Shown: positions 45,822 to 57,889 of the stretch, piece by piece | Layout of the letters: the number at the start of each line of letters is the position of its first letter | How positions within the stretch are numbered: position 1 is the stretch's first letter | Assembly (NCBI GenBank): GCA_000711775.1 | Contig: ARYC01000528.1 | Location: 1 to 64,000 of the forward strand | Length of the DNA: 64,000 bases | Origin: Oxytricha trifallax | Taxonomy: Eukaryota; Ciliophora; Spirotrichea; Sporadotrichida; Oxytrichidae | Direction of reading: 5' to 3' | Position numbers and translations under genes: made by a program | The notes under the pieces: generated by a model | Told to the model about the DNA's origin: nothing | Database searches by the model: none | Seen by the model: only the letters and a program-made list of their open reading frames with translations

Positions 45822-46450
45822 AAACCCCAAAATCCTTAAAAAATATAAAAATGATTTATTTGTATGGTGTACTTAAGATTAAAAGAGAGAGGCCTCTAGA
45901 TGAATTTATAAAGTATTTTTTGAATATAAGTCTCCTATAATCAACAAATTATATTTCCTTGTGTTTATGGTATCATTAGAAACACATTCTTTATATTGGT
46001 TAAATTATATTGAACTAATATCTTTTATAGAGACTTTTTCGATTATTATCTTAAGAAGAAAAAGTAAAGGTCGAACACTAACCATTTAAGAGGTTATTTA
46101 ACTTGTGAATTAAATTATATATTTAAGCATGATATTACAACGGTAATAAACTGATTATATTTTTCATTAAGCATTCTCCAATGTGGTGTTAATGATTCAT
46201 CTAATTTCACATCTTCTATATCCTACGTTATATTTTTATTGAATTTAAGTATTTTAAATATCTTCTTTGTTAATTATAACGATCAAATTAATTCTAAGAA
46301 ATATAACATTAGTTCTTCTGGGTCAATAGATACGCATTTTAATTTCCTCTATATTTTAGTGTGAAAATATACATTTGAATTTAAACTTATTAAATTTCAC
46401 ATAAATTGTTAATTGGCGATCCTCTTTATCTTTTCTATATATTTTTGTAA
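45822..46450 (-). mobile_element. TBE-7: very old TBE end
   Basis: AAAACCCCAAAATCCTTAAA, then a decayed TTTATTTGTATGGTG block (45822-45870), mimics the TBE left terminal repeat. Downstream sequence is too decayed to read, although its spacing and direction fit a 57-kDa gene remnant. The right boundary is a guess. Confidence 0.4.
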
Positions 46451-48890
46451 CTTATACCGCTTATTAGATTTTTTAATTAATCTGATTATTGTCACAACTC
46501 TTTATTTAAACACAAAGGATTGGTAACTTTAAACATGAATGATCTTGTATATAGTTCGTAATCTTCAATGACAAAATAAAATAACTATGCACCAATCCCT
46601 CAGCCCTGTATAATATTACCTTTATAGGGAATACTAATCAACCTAAAATAGACATCAATAATAAATTCCAAAATTAAATATGTGTTTAAAATCATTTATG
46701 GCTTCTAATATTTAAGTCTGAGTTTAATATTGTATTATTTTATCAGAGTAAACTTCGAATATATCAATTACTAATAATTATAAATATATCTTCTTTTTAA
46801 ATATAAAATTCATTTTTAAAATTGTTCTCATTTTTATGATTGAGCAATCTTCTTTCTTGTCTAACTGGCAAAATTAAAAGAATATTAGTAAATAATATAT
46901 TAACGAAAACAGCTAATCAAGCGACTAAAAATAATCTATTTCTGCGTTCAAACATTTACTGAGTTCGAAATAGTCAATAAGTTACAAATAAGCAAAATTA
47001 TCAATTAACTAAACTTCTGTTTATTTATCTGGGAACTTGGCTGTGGATCTGATTCATTTCAAATCTATAGCTATAGAAAGTTACTTAACTACCAAAAGAA
47101 CCAAATAAGCTAATATTATAACAGAAAATTGTAAAATCTGAATAAATCTTCAATTAATGACTATTTTGAATAGGGTCTATATAAATACTCTTTTTTTATC
47201 ACTGTATATTGGGAATAAATGAATAAATTGAAATTTAAGTTATTTTAACTGTATAAGTTTCTCCATCCATTTAACTTGTAATTTCTTTAAGACGTTGTGA
47301 AAAGAATGATAAAAGATATTAATTTGTGGTTGGGACATTGGTCAATAAATTACTAGCTATAGTAGATTTATTTACTTCTACCATACATGTTCTAGGATGA
47401 ACACAAATATAATTTCACAAACTCTATCTTTTTTGTTGAATATGGAAAATTGAAATCAGAATTGTTGAAATTGAAGTAATTGGATGAGAATTAAACTTTA
47501 GAAGTATGGCTGTTGATTTTAAAAACATCTCCTCAGATTGTATCTATTATTGAAAGGTTTAAATAATGAGACATAATTAGATATATCAAAGGGAAGTAAA
47601 AATATAATCATCAATAGTAAGATCATCAAGATAGGGGAGAAATAGCATTTAATGGACCCACAATCTTCTATAAAAAAGAGCATCTGTTTGAAATATAAAT
47701 ATATATATATATATACTGTGAGAAAATAATTAACTAGCATAATTTTCATAAGTTCATTATAGATTAGAATCATTCTCTGTTTTTGGATATTAAAACGGAA
47801 TAATAATAATATTTAACAACTAATCCTTATAAGAAATTTTGTAATTCCTATAACCCAATTCATTTACTTTTTATTATTGATAATGGATTCATTAATTTGT
47901 CTATGGGAATGAATAAGAAACTTATCAATTATTTTGTTTTAAATCTTCAAAGAGAGTTGCATCGCTTTCAACGAAACCAGATATATCAGAACTTAATAGA
48001 TTATTATAATAGAATTCATCAGCAATTGCTTACTTATGAAAATAATGTAGTTAATCTTCATCATAATTATAAAGAATGCTATTATTTTCTTCTGTATATT
48101 AACCACCACAGATGATATGATGTGTGTCTTAGCAAATAATTGTTAAGCTAGCCTTGAAAAAAATGAATTTTCATTAACACTACAATATTAAAAAATGAAT
48201 TTCCTTCGTATTTATTAGCTTAAGCTTTCCATTCAATGGATGAATATAGTTTAAGGAAAAATTGATTATTTGCTTATAAATAAAAGAACAAGAGAAAATG
48301 ACATGTTTGAATATATCCAAGGCTATTTATCTACACTTACTATTTCACTCTCAACTATTGATTGTAATGTATCATCTTGACGATAGTAATGTCTTCTTAA
48401 TTCTTTTAAAAATACATTCTTCTTAGTAATCTCCATAAATACTACAAAAATAAAATAAATTAAATCTGGGTTTATATTTTACTATTGATCTTTAGAATTC
48501 CACTGCAGCATTAAATATTCCCAAAATATATTATAATTCGTATATGCCAACAGAGTTTATAATTTATTTATCTATGAATTCTCCTGGATTTTGTATTCCA
48601 TCATAAAGATACTACATATCACTTATTCTTAAATATTGTGAAATATTTCTTAGTGCTCCTCTTTACTTACTTTTTATTATCTATTTTCTATATTCTATCT
48701 GTTTTATTCTTTATTTGACTAAAGATTGTTTTATTGCTGTAAATATAGGAAGCTATAAAGGCAATCAAATTCTTAAGGTTTTTATTGGTTTTAATAATTG
48801 CTATTAATATAAGGCTGTTGGTTAAACTATAAGAATATCCTAAATCCATTTATTCATCTGCTTTTTAATCGGATAATTACTGCTAAATAT
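46450..48890. other. AT-rich DNA with two doubtful ORFs
   Basis: A minus ORF at 47519-47773 overlaps an (AT)n microsatellite and is hydrophobic. A plus ORF at 47903-48115 (start MGMNKKLINYFVLNLQRELH) has no TAA/TAG in 70 codons and ends at TGA; it may be a short coding segment. No other feature. Confidence 0.4.
47903..48118 (+). CDS. Possible 70-aa coding segment
   Basis: ATG 47903: MGMNKKLINYFVLNLQRELH, then RFQRNQIYQNLIDYYNRIHQ, with CAA/CAG only for Gln and no stop of any kind before TGA. It reads like a helical, polar protein. Short, AT-rich, and no domain known. Confidence 0.28.
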
Positions 48891-48898
48891 AATTATCA

Positions 48899-49087
48899 GG
48901 ATCTAAAAAATTGGGGCAATAACGATCACTGAGGACTTCTAATGAATTTAGAGCAGCTAGTGCATCTCCCACAATGGAAGCAAACGCATTTAGAGGATTC
49001 ACCCTCCAGTACGATTATTAAGTCATAAACTTTAAAGAAAATAAATAAATTAATCATATAAGAGGCTTGCTACTAGGAAGGAGTTGA
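48899..49087 (+). CDS. Candidate coding segment ending in TGA
   Basis: Preceded by ATTATCAG, which could be an intron acceptor or IES edge. The frame KKLGQQRSLRTSNEFRAASA, then SPTMEANAFRGFTLQYDYQV, then INFKENKQINHIRGLLLGRS ends at TGA 49085-49087. Polar, balanced composition in an AT-rich setting. Shares the 15-mer TTTAGAGGATTCACC (encoding FRGFT) with 4793-4807. Likely a last exon or macronuclear-destined segment. No family recognised. Confidence 0.4.
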
Positions 49088-50189
49088 GTAAGGAAAGAAA
49101 TAAAACTTTGATTTAATTAATATTACTTCAAAAGAGAGTAGTATTAATAGTAATTGCGTATTAATAAGGTGATTCACAAAGATAAATAGTAAAACACTAC
49201 TAATTCAAATATATGATATTTAAAGAAAGTATATGCAATAAAAATATAAATTGGAATTTGTAGATAAATATTGGAAACAAATGACTACCAAATAAATAAT
49301 AGAATTGGATTGTTATATTCGATAATTAGATATCTAGATAATGCTAATAATATACAAATTTCATGGAAGTTTAGATCCAATCAATTGAGATTTATTCACA
49401 AAGAAAGCTATTTTTAAATAATGAATAAAGAGAGCTCAATAAGTATTATTGGCAGACTATTACAAAAGCTTAGCTCCAGATCATCGAAAATTCTTAATTA
49501 AATTACTATAATAGCATAAAGTAGCTGTTTAAATATATAATGGTCATGGATTCTTTATAGTTTCAAACTATCAAGTTAAATTAAAGAATCAATTATATAG
49601 TGAAGATTATTTATAAATAATATTAATCTTGATTAGAATTGTATATATCTAATTAAATAAATCTTTTTAAATTCTTTTCTTGTAGATTTATAATTAAAGG
49701 AGGAAACCTCCATTCTATATTAGTTAGTAACTGATATCTACCACTGAACTTAATTTAACAAATTTTTTACATTTCTTCTATTTTCTACATAAAACATTAA
49801 TTATCCATATGATATATTTATATTTATACAAATAGAGAATAAATTATATATTTAATATAAAAATTAAAGTAAAATGAAACAAGTGAATATTATGCATGAG
49901 CTCCTTGTAAGGTTGTGTTCGAGAATTGCAGTTTACTTTATATTGAGGGACAAACTGAAAACATAGTAACAAATCATTTAAAGATTGAAGATATGCTTCT
50001 CTTAGTTTATTAAAGCAAGGGACATAGTGGGAACTGAATAAATACTTAAATCATTATATTAAATGAACTTAAATAATATAATTTCTTGAACACCTTGTTA
50101 CTCTCTGAGTTTTTTTACTTATGGTAAAAGATTTCTTCTCAAAGTAAATGGTACTACAAGCATATAAGAAAAATGAAAAGCATTCACAA

Positions 50190-50775
50190 CCACAAAGTTC
50201 TTTAATAAGTTTATAGTTTACATATTTGTTGGTATATTTTACGGTTTATTGGGGTTAGTAAAATTATAAAGCAAATTTAAAATGAGAAATTGTAATTTAG
50301 AGGAATAAAGAGTCTATAAATGATGAGTGATATTTAGTTTACAGCTTAAACTTAGATATGATCCGATTATAAAAATAGATCAAATCAAACAAATGCTAAT
50401 TTATGAGGAAATTACAAACCATAATATAAAAATATCTCTAAATTTATGGTATTTTTATTTCTAACTGTTAATCGTTTTTTTATTTTTGTTGTTTAAATAT
50501 ATTTAAAAGCACATATTAAAGAATCTCTGAAAGTCTAAAACATTAAGGTATTGGCCGTTCATAAGGGAAAACTTACATTTTAAGAATCATGAAATGTGCA
50601 TTTTTACAAGAAAATCTAATGAAACTAAGATATAAAATTGCTTCAACGATTTTAAATAAAGTAAGGAGAAGAATTGATTTTTCAAAGTTATTTTATATAA
50701 ATAATTTAATTACAATTTACCATTAAGTGTAGAGTGCTATTGAAAATTTTAATAAAATAGCTTTTCATAGGATAA
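50190..50775 (+). mobile_element. TBE-5: old TBE fragment with transposase 5' half
   Basis: A mutated terminal repeat (GTTCTTTAATAAGTTTATAG ... GTTTATTGGGGTTAG, 50199-50270). It is followed by sequence collinear with the TBE-3 transposase: the AAAATGAGAAATTGTAATTT start region, the TCTATAAATGATGAG block, and AAGTAAGGAGAAGAATTGAT matching the block before the first Asp. The rest is missing. Heavily decayed, with no open frame. Confidence 0.6.
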
Positions 50776-50915
50776 AAATGACAGAAAATCTAATGAAAAC
50801 GTAGCTTAATACCTGCTTAAAATTAAAAATAAACAAATAACTTAATGAAATTGATTTAAAAAAATTAAATCTAGACTCAATAAAATTTTACAGCTAAAAA
50901 ATAAAATAAATAACA

Positions 50916-51329
50916 TTTTGTAGGAATAAAAATATTAGGGAAAATAAAAATGAAATAAATTATGTATTAATATAATAAATCGCAGTTAACTTTCTCGAAT
51001 ACTAGGCGATATGGTACTTGTTCGATAATAAATTCAAAAATAGGATAGACTAAACTATTGGCGGTACCCTTTTTCGAAATCTTGAAGTTAGATAACTCGA
51101 CTTTAATTTTGAGTGATTTATTTAGAAGAATTTAATGCCAAAATAGAAATCTAGTTATCTAACTTAAGGAATGTGATAAAGGGATACTGTCAGAAAGTCA
51201 AGTAAATTTTGAATATCATATCAAACAAGTACCATATTGCATAGGTTCAGTGAAAATAACTAACACAAAATATCTTAATTAATAAATAGAATACATTTGA
51301 TTTCAAAAATCAAATGTATTCCTTTAATA
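50916..51329. mobile_element. TATTGTAGG foldback element, copy 2 (414 bp), decayed
   Basis: Same block order as 37744-38159 (GCAGTTAACTTTCTCGAATA, GGTACTTGTTCGATAATA, CTATTGGCGGTAC, AGATAACTCGACTTTAATTT) with many substitutions between the arms. An older copy. No ORF. Confidence 0.75.
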
Positions 51330-51394
51330 TTATCTATACAGTAATTTGTATTTAGAAAAGAAGAAAAAAATAAAAAATCTTTTTAAGGGTATGT

Positions 51395-51600
51395 CTCTGG
51401 GTTATTTAAAATTTTCTAAAAAAAAATTGGATTTATCTTTTGTAAACTTTAGTCGAATGATTCAAATCGCTTAATGGTTTAAAAATATTCTAAGTATCAA
51501 ATCATATAATTGGTAATTATGTTCTATTTGAAGAAGTCTTGTGGGTCAGACTCAAGACAAAAGGGTTTAGGGTTGGTAACTTGTTATATAAAATTTCTTA
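51395..51600 (+). repeat. Dispersed copy of the ~185-bp satellite
   Basis: GGATTTATCTTTTGTAAACT, then TTAGTCGAATGATTCAAATC and GAAGAAGTCTTGTGGGTCAG, follow the unit at 14905-15090. Confidence 0.5.
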
Positions 51601-53300
51601 TAATTGGGATAAGGCTCTGAAAAAATTATCATTTAAAAATAGCATTGGCATTATAAACATGTTTCATTTGCATCCATTATTTTTTACTTTATATTTTCTT
51701 TGGATTTCTTAAATCTGATTTTAAAATATTTTTAAATTGATTGTAAATTAGTTCTTAGTCTTGAAGCCAATCGTAACCTTCTTATTTTGGCACACATTTA
51801 AAAATTGATATAAAGTTCTGGTGTGCGTTAACAAAATAATAATATTATATAAAAATATCCAATCCACACACAAAGAACCCTATTTATCGTGTTTTTCTTT
51901 TCAAATTATCCTCAAATATCATTTTTGTGCTCCTCAGCTATTAACTAACAATATTTTCTCAAGAATTATTCATTTGTTACAGCCTTTTGATTAGGTTTAA
52001 GTGCAAAAATAATATTATGTTATATATTACAATATCATAATTAATGAGACAATATAACTTGAAAAAAAAATTATATAAAGAAAATCCCCTACAAATTTGC
52101 AAAATCAATTTTATTATGTGACTTGACATCTTTCTTTAATAGGTAATCGTATAAATTTTGGATATTTGGAATGCTTATTTTATTAGAAAGAAATTTCTTG
52201 TTTACATCTTGTTTTACTTTATATTAATTCTATACAAAAGCTTATCATCTTTAATATTGTCATCATCAATCTTTTTTATAAGTTTTGAGCATTCAAAAAA
52301 TGATACTAGACCGAATAGATCATTAACTTATACATATAGGATTATATATATTTAGTGAATTAATATTCCTTTTTGGTATTCAATTGAGTGGTGCTATGAT
52401 TAAGAAGGTGGGATATGTCTACGCAAAGTAATATTAGAATCAAGGATTTAAACAATACACAAGTTTAGTTATATATCATCACACAATAAGATATTGGGTG
52501 TTAACTATAATTCACAGAGTATATAAAATTGAATACTTTTGTGATGATGCAAGGAAGCAAATAAAACAACTTAATCCTCAAGAACCCAAAAAGTCTATTT
52601 GAAGCCTCAAAAGATGTTATGGTTAATTTAAGAAAAATTATTTGTTTTTAGAAATTAGTTAGGAAAATATTTGCAATAAAATTGACCTTTCTTTCTTAGA
52701 TATAATCATTTGTTTTACTAATGCTAGTATATTTATAGAATAATTTTTGATGAACTTACATCATATACACTTTATTATTTTGAATTCTCCCTTTTACAAA
52801 AAGTAAATCATTTTTTTAAATTCATTAATAAATAAAACTAAAATAGCAACAATAATTTTTATTCAATAATTATATTTTTTAATTCCCTCCTCTCTATTAT
52901 TATACATATTAATCTGAAGAAAAAAATTATTTATAAAATAAATTATTTTTTAAATTCCTTGATTATTATATAATCCATATTATCCTTCTCTCCATTTAAG
53001 TGCTTTATTAATAAATGTTGAATCATCTACTAATGCTTTATTAATTCTTATGACTTTTTAAACTAATAAACAAAGCTTTATGATTATTAGTGAGAAAATA
53101 TCCATTATTTCATTAAAAGTTCATTTATGTAAATTTTTGAACGAAGTAATGATTGATTTTAAAATTAATGTCAAAATTATCAACAAATTCTTGATGTAAT
53201 TTTATATTTTTATACAAATTGTATTCTTTTTATTTGATGATGATTAATGATTAAAATCAAATAAATTTAACATATCTCTGTTTAATACTAAAATCAAACC
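51600..53300. other. AT-rich DNA, nothing firm
   Basis: A plus ORF of 65 codons at 52158 is hydrophobic and AT-rich and probably fortuitous. No other feature. Confidence 0.5.
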
Positions 53301-53314
53301 ATCAATCTTAGCCG

Positions 53315-53360
53315 TGACGTAGACGTTTCTTAATGAGTTGACGTGGCAATTCCGTGACGT
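53315..53360 (+). promoter_or_regulatory. Three TGACGT motifs upstream of an ORF
   Basis: TGACGT at 53315, 53339 and 53355 lies within 46 bp, about 70-115 bp before the ATG at 53430. Such CpG-containing hexamers are rare in this AT-rich DNA. They match the core of CRE/bZIP sites known in other eukaryotes. Regulatory use here is inference. Confidence 0.4.
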
Positions 53361-53429
53361 GGCTGTCATGAAGTAGAAAACTCCGAAAAAAATCCTTCAG
53401 CTATTACCTAGTCTCCTCCTAAAATCAAG

Positions 53430-53630
53430 ATGTCGCCAGCATAATCTGAACAACAGAGCTCGTAGAATTCAACTATAATAACAGGGATTGGAGAAAAACG
53501 CATACCGTTCCCACCGCTGCTGGGAAACATAGTCCCTATACTTTCGCTGTGGTAGCTTCAGTACCCAAACCCGGTGTGGGAGAAAAATCCTTATCGTTAA
53601 CATCAATGGTTTTCGCCTTCTCACTTTTGA
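53430..53630 (+). CDS. 66-aa ORF at the head of a GC-rich island, unknown
   Basis: ATG 53430: MSPAQSEQQSSQNSTIITGI, then GEKRIPFPPLLGNIVPILSL, then WQLQYPNPVWEKN, ending SPSHF at TGA 53628-53630. The Ser/Gln-rich start followed by a hydrophobic/aromatic region looks like a real N-terminus. The same frame stays readable after TGA (RQSVPSFYSLYLGN ... CPRQALVQQKALL) to 53870 with one more TGA. Frame +1 is also open (53449-53747). Possibly a gene with two nonsense changes, or with splicing I cannot see. The GC-rich island is 53300-53880. Confidence 0.4.
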
Positions 53631-53879
53631 AGGCAGAGCGTACCTTCATTCTATTCCCTTTACTTAGGAAACTGAACTCAAGCCAGACAAACTCAACTAA
53701 TGCAGGGAAATCCATGTGTCTAAGCCCACTCGAGGAGTGCAGTAGCTGACAGATTGAAACTCGCCGACTGGTCCCTAATGCGTTGCTCTCAGCAATCCCC
53801 TACCTGTCCTCGGTAGGCCTTAGTATAATAGAAAGCTCTATTATAAAGTTCTAAGTGAGGTTAGTGCCTCACCTAGCAT

Positions 53880-54830
53880 TTAACTTTCTAATTTTTCTTT
53901 TTATTTAAATAATATATTTTGAATTAAAATTGTTTAAAAATGCTTATGAAAAGTAGAATATGGATGATAATATTTTAATATAGCTTTTATATATAAAATT
54001 TATTTATAAATTTTGGTATCGATGAGTCAGTCAGTCTTTAAGATGGAGTATAACTTATATAGACAATGACTTTTACTATAATATTTAAAAGTTTCAAAAT
54101 TACTCATTTATTTATTGTAAATCAGTAAGTATGAGCATTGAAATTAAACTGGATTTTTAAATTACAATCTATAAATTTTTGAATTGATGCTAAACATAAA
54201 AAATTATAAATAAAAACATTCAATATATTATTTCAATTTCCCAACATAATAGAACAATTCTAACTAAATAAAAGTACACTCTACTTGCGCATCAATCATT
54301 ATATTTCAACAATTACATTAACATTATTATCCAGTAATAAGTGAAACTAGTGGAAAAAGGTTATTTCACCAGAAATCTATGAAATGATTTCATTCCCAGT
54401 ACAAAAGATAATTAAGGAAGAGATGGCAACACATTATTATTAAATGATTAATTTTAATAAATAAAGAATATATTAAATCTATTTATAGTCTCAATATAAT
54501 CAATGTCTATTGTTTATAATAAATGCTTATTGCTTGCTTGTGGTAAAAGCTTGCTATTAACTACTGAGTAAGGTGATGAGGTGTCTTGGTAATAATGCTG
54601 CTTAAACATTTTTAAATGGTAAATTAATACCTCTACAGACTTGGGATTTATTCAAGAACAAAGGTTATTTACATATTAAATATACATTTAACTATGTTGA
54701 AGGAATTTTGAAATTAAAGAATTAGAAAGTATAATTAATTATATAAAATGATTTATTAATATTATTATTTAGAGCTTATTGGAAATTAATACTTGGCTTA
54801 AGCCAGCCAGGTAGATATTAGATTTCTACT
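53880..54830. other. AT-rich DNA, nothing recognised
   Basis: No supportable feature. Confidence 0.5.
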
Positions 54831-54839
54831 TCATAATTT

Positions 54840-54976
54840 TGACTTTCAAACACAGTCAGTTAACCCTCCCCTGTAGGTGCGAGGAAGCCAGTTCATATAG
54901 CAATATCATTCTTAATATTCTCAGCACTTGTAAAGTTGCCTCCATGAATTTGCAGGACATACAACTGACTTTGCAT
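54840..54976 (-). CDS. Short coding-like segment, doubtful
   Basis: ATG 54976: MQSQLYVLQIHGGNFTSAEN, then IKNDIAI, TGA, then the same frame continues TGFLAPTGEG. Balanced composition in AT-rich DNA. Could be an exon or decayed gene piece. Confidence 0.2.
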
Positions 54977-55133
54977 AGTTTTACAGTAAAACATTTCATT
55001 AATAAGTAAACTTACTGTAAGGATCTTTTAGCAAGTGATTATTGAATGCTTTATGTATCTGATTATTCTTAAGTCTTTTTATACTTATAAATAAGTATAT
55101 CATTTTGAACAATCTCAAAATATTGATTAATTC

Positions 55134-55134
55134 A

Positions 55135-55185
<51 letters not shown>
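55134..55185. repeat. (ATT)n microsatellite
   Basis: About 17 ATT repeats directly outside the left arm of the Rep element. A matching, interrupted ATT tract (56396-56450) lies outside the right arm, so the element probably inserted into an ATT array. Confidence 0.85.
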
Positions 55186-56401
55186 GAAATAGAATTGAAA
55201 TGAAAAATTAAGAGGAATGCAATATAACTTTTTAAATAATTAATTATAACTGCCTCTAATTAGTAATACTCCTAATTCAAATTTGATTTATTAATAATTA
55301 TGACCAAACTTTAATAATTAATTCATTTATTAATAATTATAATATACTGTGCAGATTGTGCAAAAATATAATTATAAAACAAAGGGCCTGGCTGTGTGCA
55401 AATATATAAATATTTATTAGACAGATAATTATAAGTTTAAAAATGTCAATTTGAATTGTGCTCCTCTGCCTCTGTATCTCTTGAACTAATTCTATTTGAG
55501 TTGATATCTTTGCTTGCCTTGTCTTGTGTGTCTTCGCTCCATATGCATTCCTCCTCAGATCTGTTCAAAAGATAGTTTGCCAGCTGCACCGCATTGAAGG
55601 GGAACTTGAGATTTCCTGATTTGCCCTCTACCTTAGGTGACACTTAGAAGCATCTCTTCTCGAAGCAATCCTTTTCTTCTACAGACATTCTGTTCCAGGG
55701 TAGGTCATTAGTGGTAATGATTGTACAGCAGTCTTTGAATAGCACAGTTGTCTCCCCGTATTTCACGTCCACTGCATACCCCTTGCCTTCAAGTAGCTTC
55801 TTCATCGCAGGAATGTTATATTTGCTAAAGAACTTCTCGAGATTCATCTAGTCGATCAATACAATGTGTGGCTTTCTCAAGTAATCGTGTCTCTACATGA
55901 AAGCGTGAATGTGCGGGATTAAGCTCGTCACAAATGAATATAGAGTCTATCATCTACAAGATTGTACTTTTGCCAGTGTTTGATGCTCCATTAAGCCATA
56001 CGCAGTGAATCTTTTTATCTTCTCTTTTAAGAAGCACTTGATAGAGAGCCTCGGCCACCTCTTAGTATCCCAGATCACTTAGGACTTAATCTGTCAACTA
56101 TTATGACTCATCGTATTAATATTTATTTCTTGACATTTTTAAACTTATAATTATCTGTCTAATAAATATCTATATATTTGCACACAGCCAGGCCCTTTGT
56201 TTCTATAATTATATTTTTGCACAATCTGCACAGTAAATTATAATTATTAATAAATGAATTAATTATTAAAATTTGGTCATAATTATTAATAAATTAAATT
56301 TGAATAAGGAGTATTACTAATTAGAGGCAGTTATAATTAATTATTTAAAAAGTTATATTGCATTCCTCTTAATTTTTCATTTCAATTCTATTTCAATAAT
56401 A
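55184..56401. mobile_element. Rep-bearing element with ~265-bp TIRs (fossil)
   Basis: About 1.2 kb. The left arm (55184-55447) starts TTATTGAAATAGAATTGAAA and its inverse ends the right arm (56131-56401). The arms are nearly identical, suggesting modest age. The interior holds one gene remnant, a Rep/SF3-type helicase, on the minus strand. ATT microsatellite flanks both sides. Family: a rolling-circle or CRESS/parvovirus-like Rep element, virus-derived or a small DNA transposon. It looks broken, with about two interruptions. Confidence 0.65.
55447..56110 (-). pseudogene. SF3 helicase / Rep-like gene fossil
   Basis: Minus strand. A Walker A-type NGASNTGKS follows a CVW strand, as in SF3 helicases of small DNA-virus Rep proteins (GPxNTGKS type). 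Further on, CTIITTNDLPWNR resembles the SF3 motif C (ITTND), followed by KRCF like the arginine finger region. The C-terminal part is Glu/Asp-rich. An N-terminal HUH endonuclease domain is not visible, so only the helicase half remains. The gene fills the space between the two TIRs. It appears broken. Composition is more GC-rich than its flanks. Confidence 0.6.
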
Positions 56402-56578
56402 TTATTATTGTTATTATTATTATTATTATTAATTATTATTATTATCATTAATTAAATTGTTGATTCTCCAATTATTATGAGATATTTAATCTTAAATCTA
56501 ATCTATGTTTTTTACTATTCCAAAGTGACATTTGACTTCTTCCAGTTTACCCTGATGCCATAAAAGTAGAATTTCAAC

Positions 56579-56995
56579 ATGAATAAGGTGAAATTTCCTA
56601 TAGATCAAAATAACTCTTTTCTCTCAATTATTATATACAATATATACTTATTTCATTTCTTAAAGAATAAATCTGTAACTTATGAACAACAAATATTTAT
56701 AAAAATAACTTGCTTGTATATCCTATTTTTCCGTGATATTTTACAAATAAATATGGAATAGAATAAAAAATTAATAAGCTAGTCTTGTTAGAAGTCGCCA
56801 GAAGCACTCATTTGTCATTCGAGAACTAATTTTAATAATTACTCATTATCTAGTGAACTCATTAATTATTTTAATAAAATATAATATCTTGATTATGTAA
56901 TTAAACACCTTAAATTCATACAACTAGACTATATCTGGACCTTGTCTAAAAACTAAAATCTTACTCTTTTTAAATATTTATATTTCATTATTTGA
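56579..56995 (+). CDS. 138-aa ORF in AT-rich DNA, doubtful
   Basis: ATG 56579 to TGA 56993-56995: MNKVKFPIDQNNSFLSIIIY ... SCQKSPEALICHSRTNFNNY ... The first 60 codons have no TAA/TAG, then seven Gln from TAA/TAG. No domain. A chance frame cannot be excluded. Confidence 0.22.
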
Positions 56996-56999
56996 TGAA

Positions 57000-57880
57000 C
57001 TAATTAACACTGTAGATTATTAAGCTGTGAAGAAAGGCTAATTAGGTTGATCTTCCTGACAACAACACATCTAGGTGAATAAACGATAGAATAGAGAACA
57101 ACCAACAGAGCAAATTCCCGGAATGGATGACCTGAAACGAAACAAGTTGAAATTAGATATATTGATATAGGTGAACTTGAACTAGAAAGAGTGAGTTTAG
57201 TTTGATTTAGCCTCAATTCATGAGAGAATTTAGAAGTATCACATCATTGGAGCTAAATACCATGTCAATGACATCTTATTCTGAGGATGGACACAGGGTA
57301 ACTTAAAAATTATTAAAATCAATAATATAAATGATAATAAAACTAATCACATATTTCGTATCACATATAAAAGATAACAGATATTAAATATATGTGATCA
57401 GTTAAACTATAGACCAATATACTCACTTCAGAGCTTCAGAGGGCATTGCATGCTCAGGGATAAAAGCAATTATTTAACATGCTACTGAAGCATAAGATTA
57501 TCAGAAATAGATTTGATTTATATTTAGAAATCTGAAATTCATTTACGCTGTCATATTAAATACTCTACTTAAGTTAAATAAAGATTAAAATAGAAATTAA
57601 GCATAATAATACTGTCATAAGTTAATCCGTAAATGTGATAACTATTATTTTCTTATAAAATGAATTTTTTTTGTAAGTATACCATGCTTATTATTATTAT
57701 CATTATTAATTATATATGAAGTTAATAACATCGATATTTAAGATAATAAGGATATATTTATATGTTTTATTTGCTTTGAATTCTGATTGTTGACGATACT
57801 TATAATAGCGTAAGCAGGTAGTAAAATAAATGATGAAATGAATAACTGTGCTAATTATTAAGGTGTATAATTTAGTAGGA
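57000..57880. other. AT-rich DNA with a weak coding-like patch
   Basis: Near 57050-57290 the plus strand reads VEIRYIDIGELELERVSL and ERIQKYHIIGAKYHVNDILF in different frames, possibly a decayed gene piece. The rest is featureless. Confidence 0.35.
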
Positions 57881-57889
57881 ATCAGTTCT

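Noticed and set aside
47519-47773. 84-codon minus-strand ORF
   Set aside because: Runs through an (AT)n microsatellite and is almost entirely hydrophobic AT-rich codons; likely chance.
52158-52355. 65-codon hydrophobic plus-strand ORF
   Set aside because: AT-rich, no start context or homology, typical of chance frames here.
53430-53870. TGA read as tryptophan in some genes (as also possible at 29.4-30.6 kb)
   Set aside because: TBE comparisons show TGA replacing CGA and breaking frames (TBE-3 near 11240), and genuine ends use TGA. Decay explains the in-frame TGAs better than a second code.
55134-55185. ATT array as a retroposon tail of the Rep element
   Set aside because: ATT tracts flank both sides of the inverted-repeat element, so they look like the target site rather than a tail.
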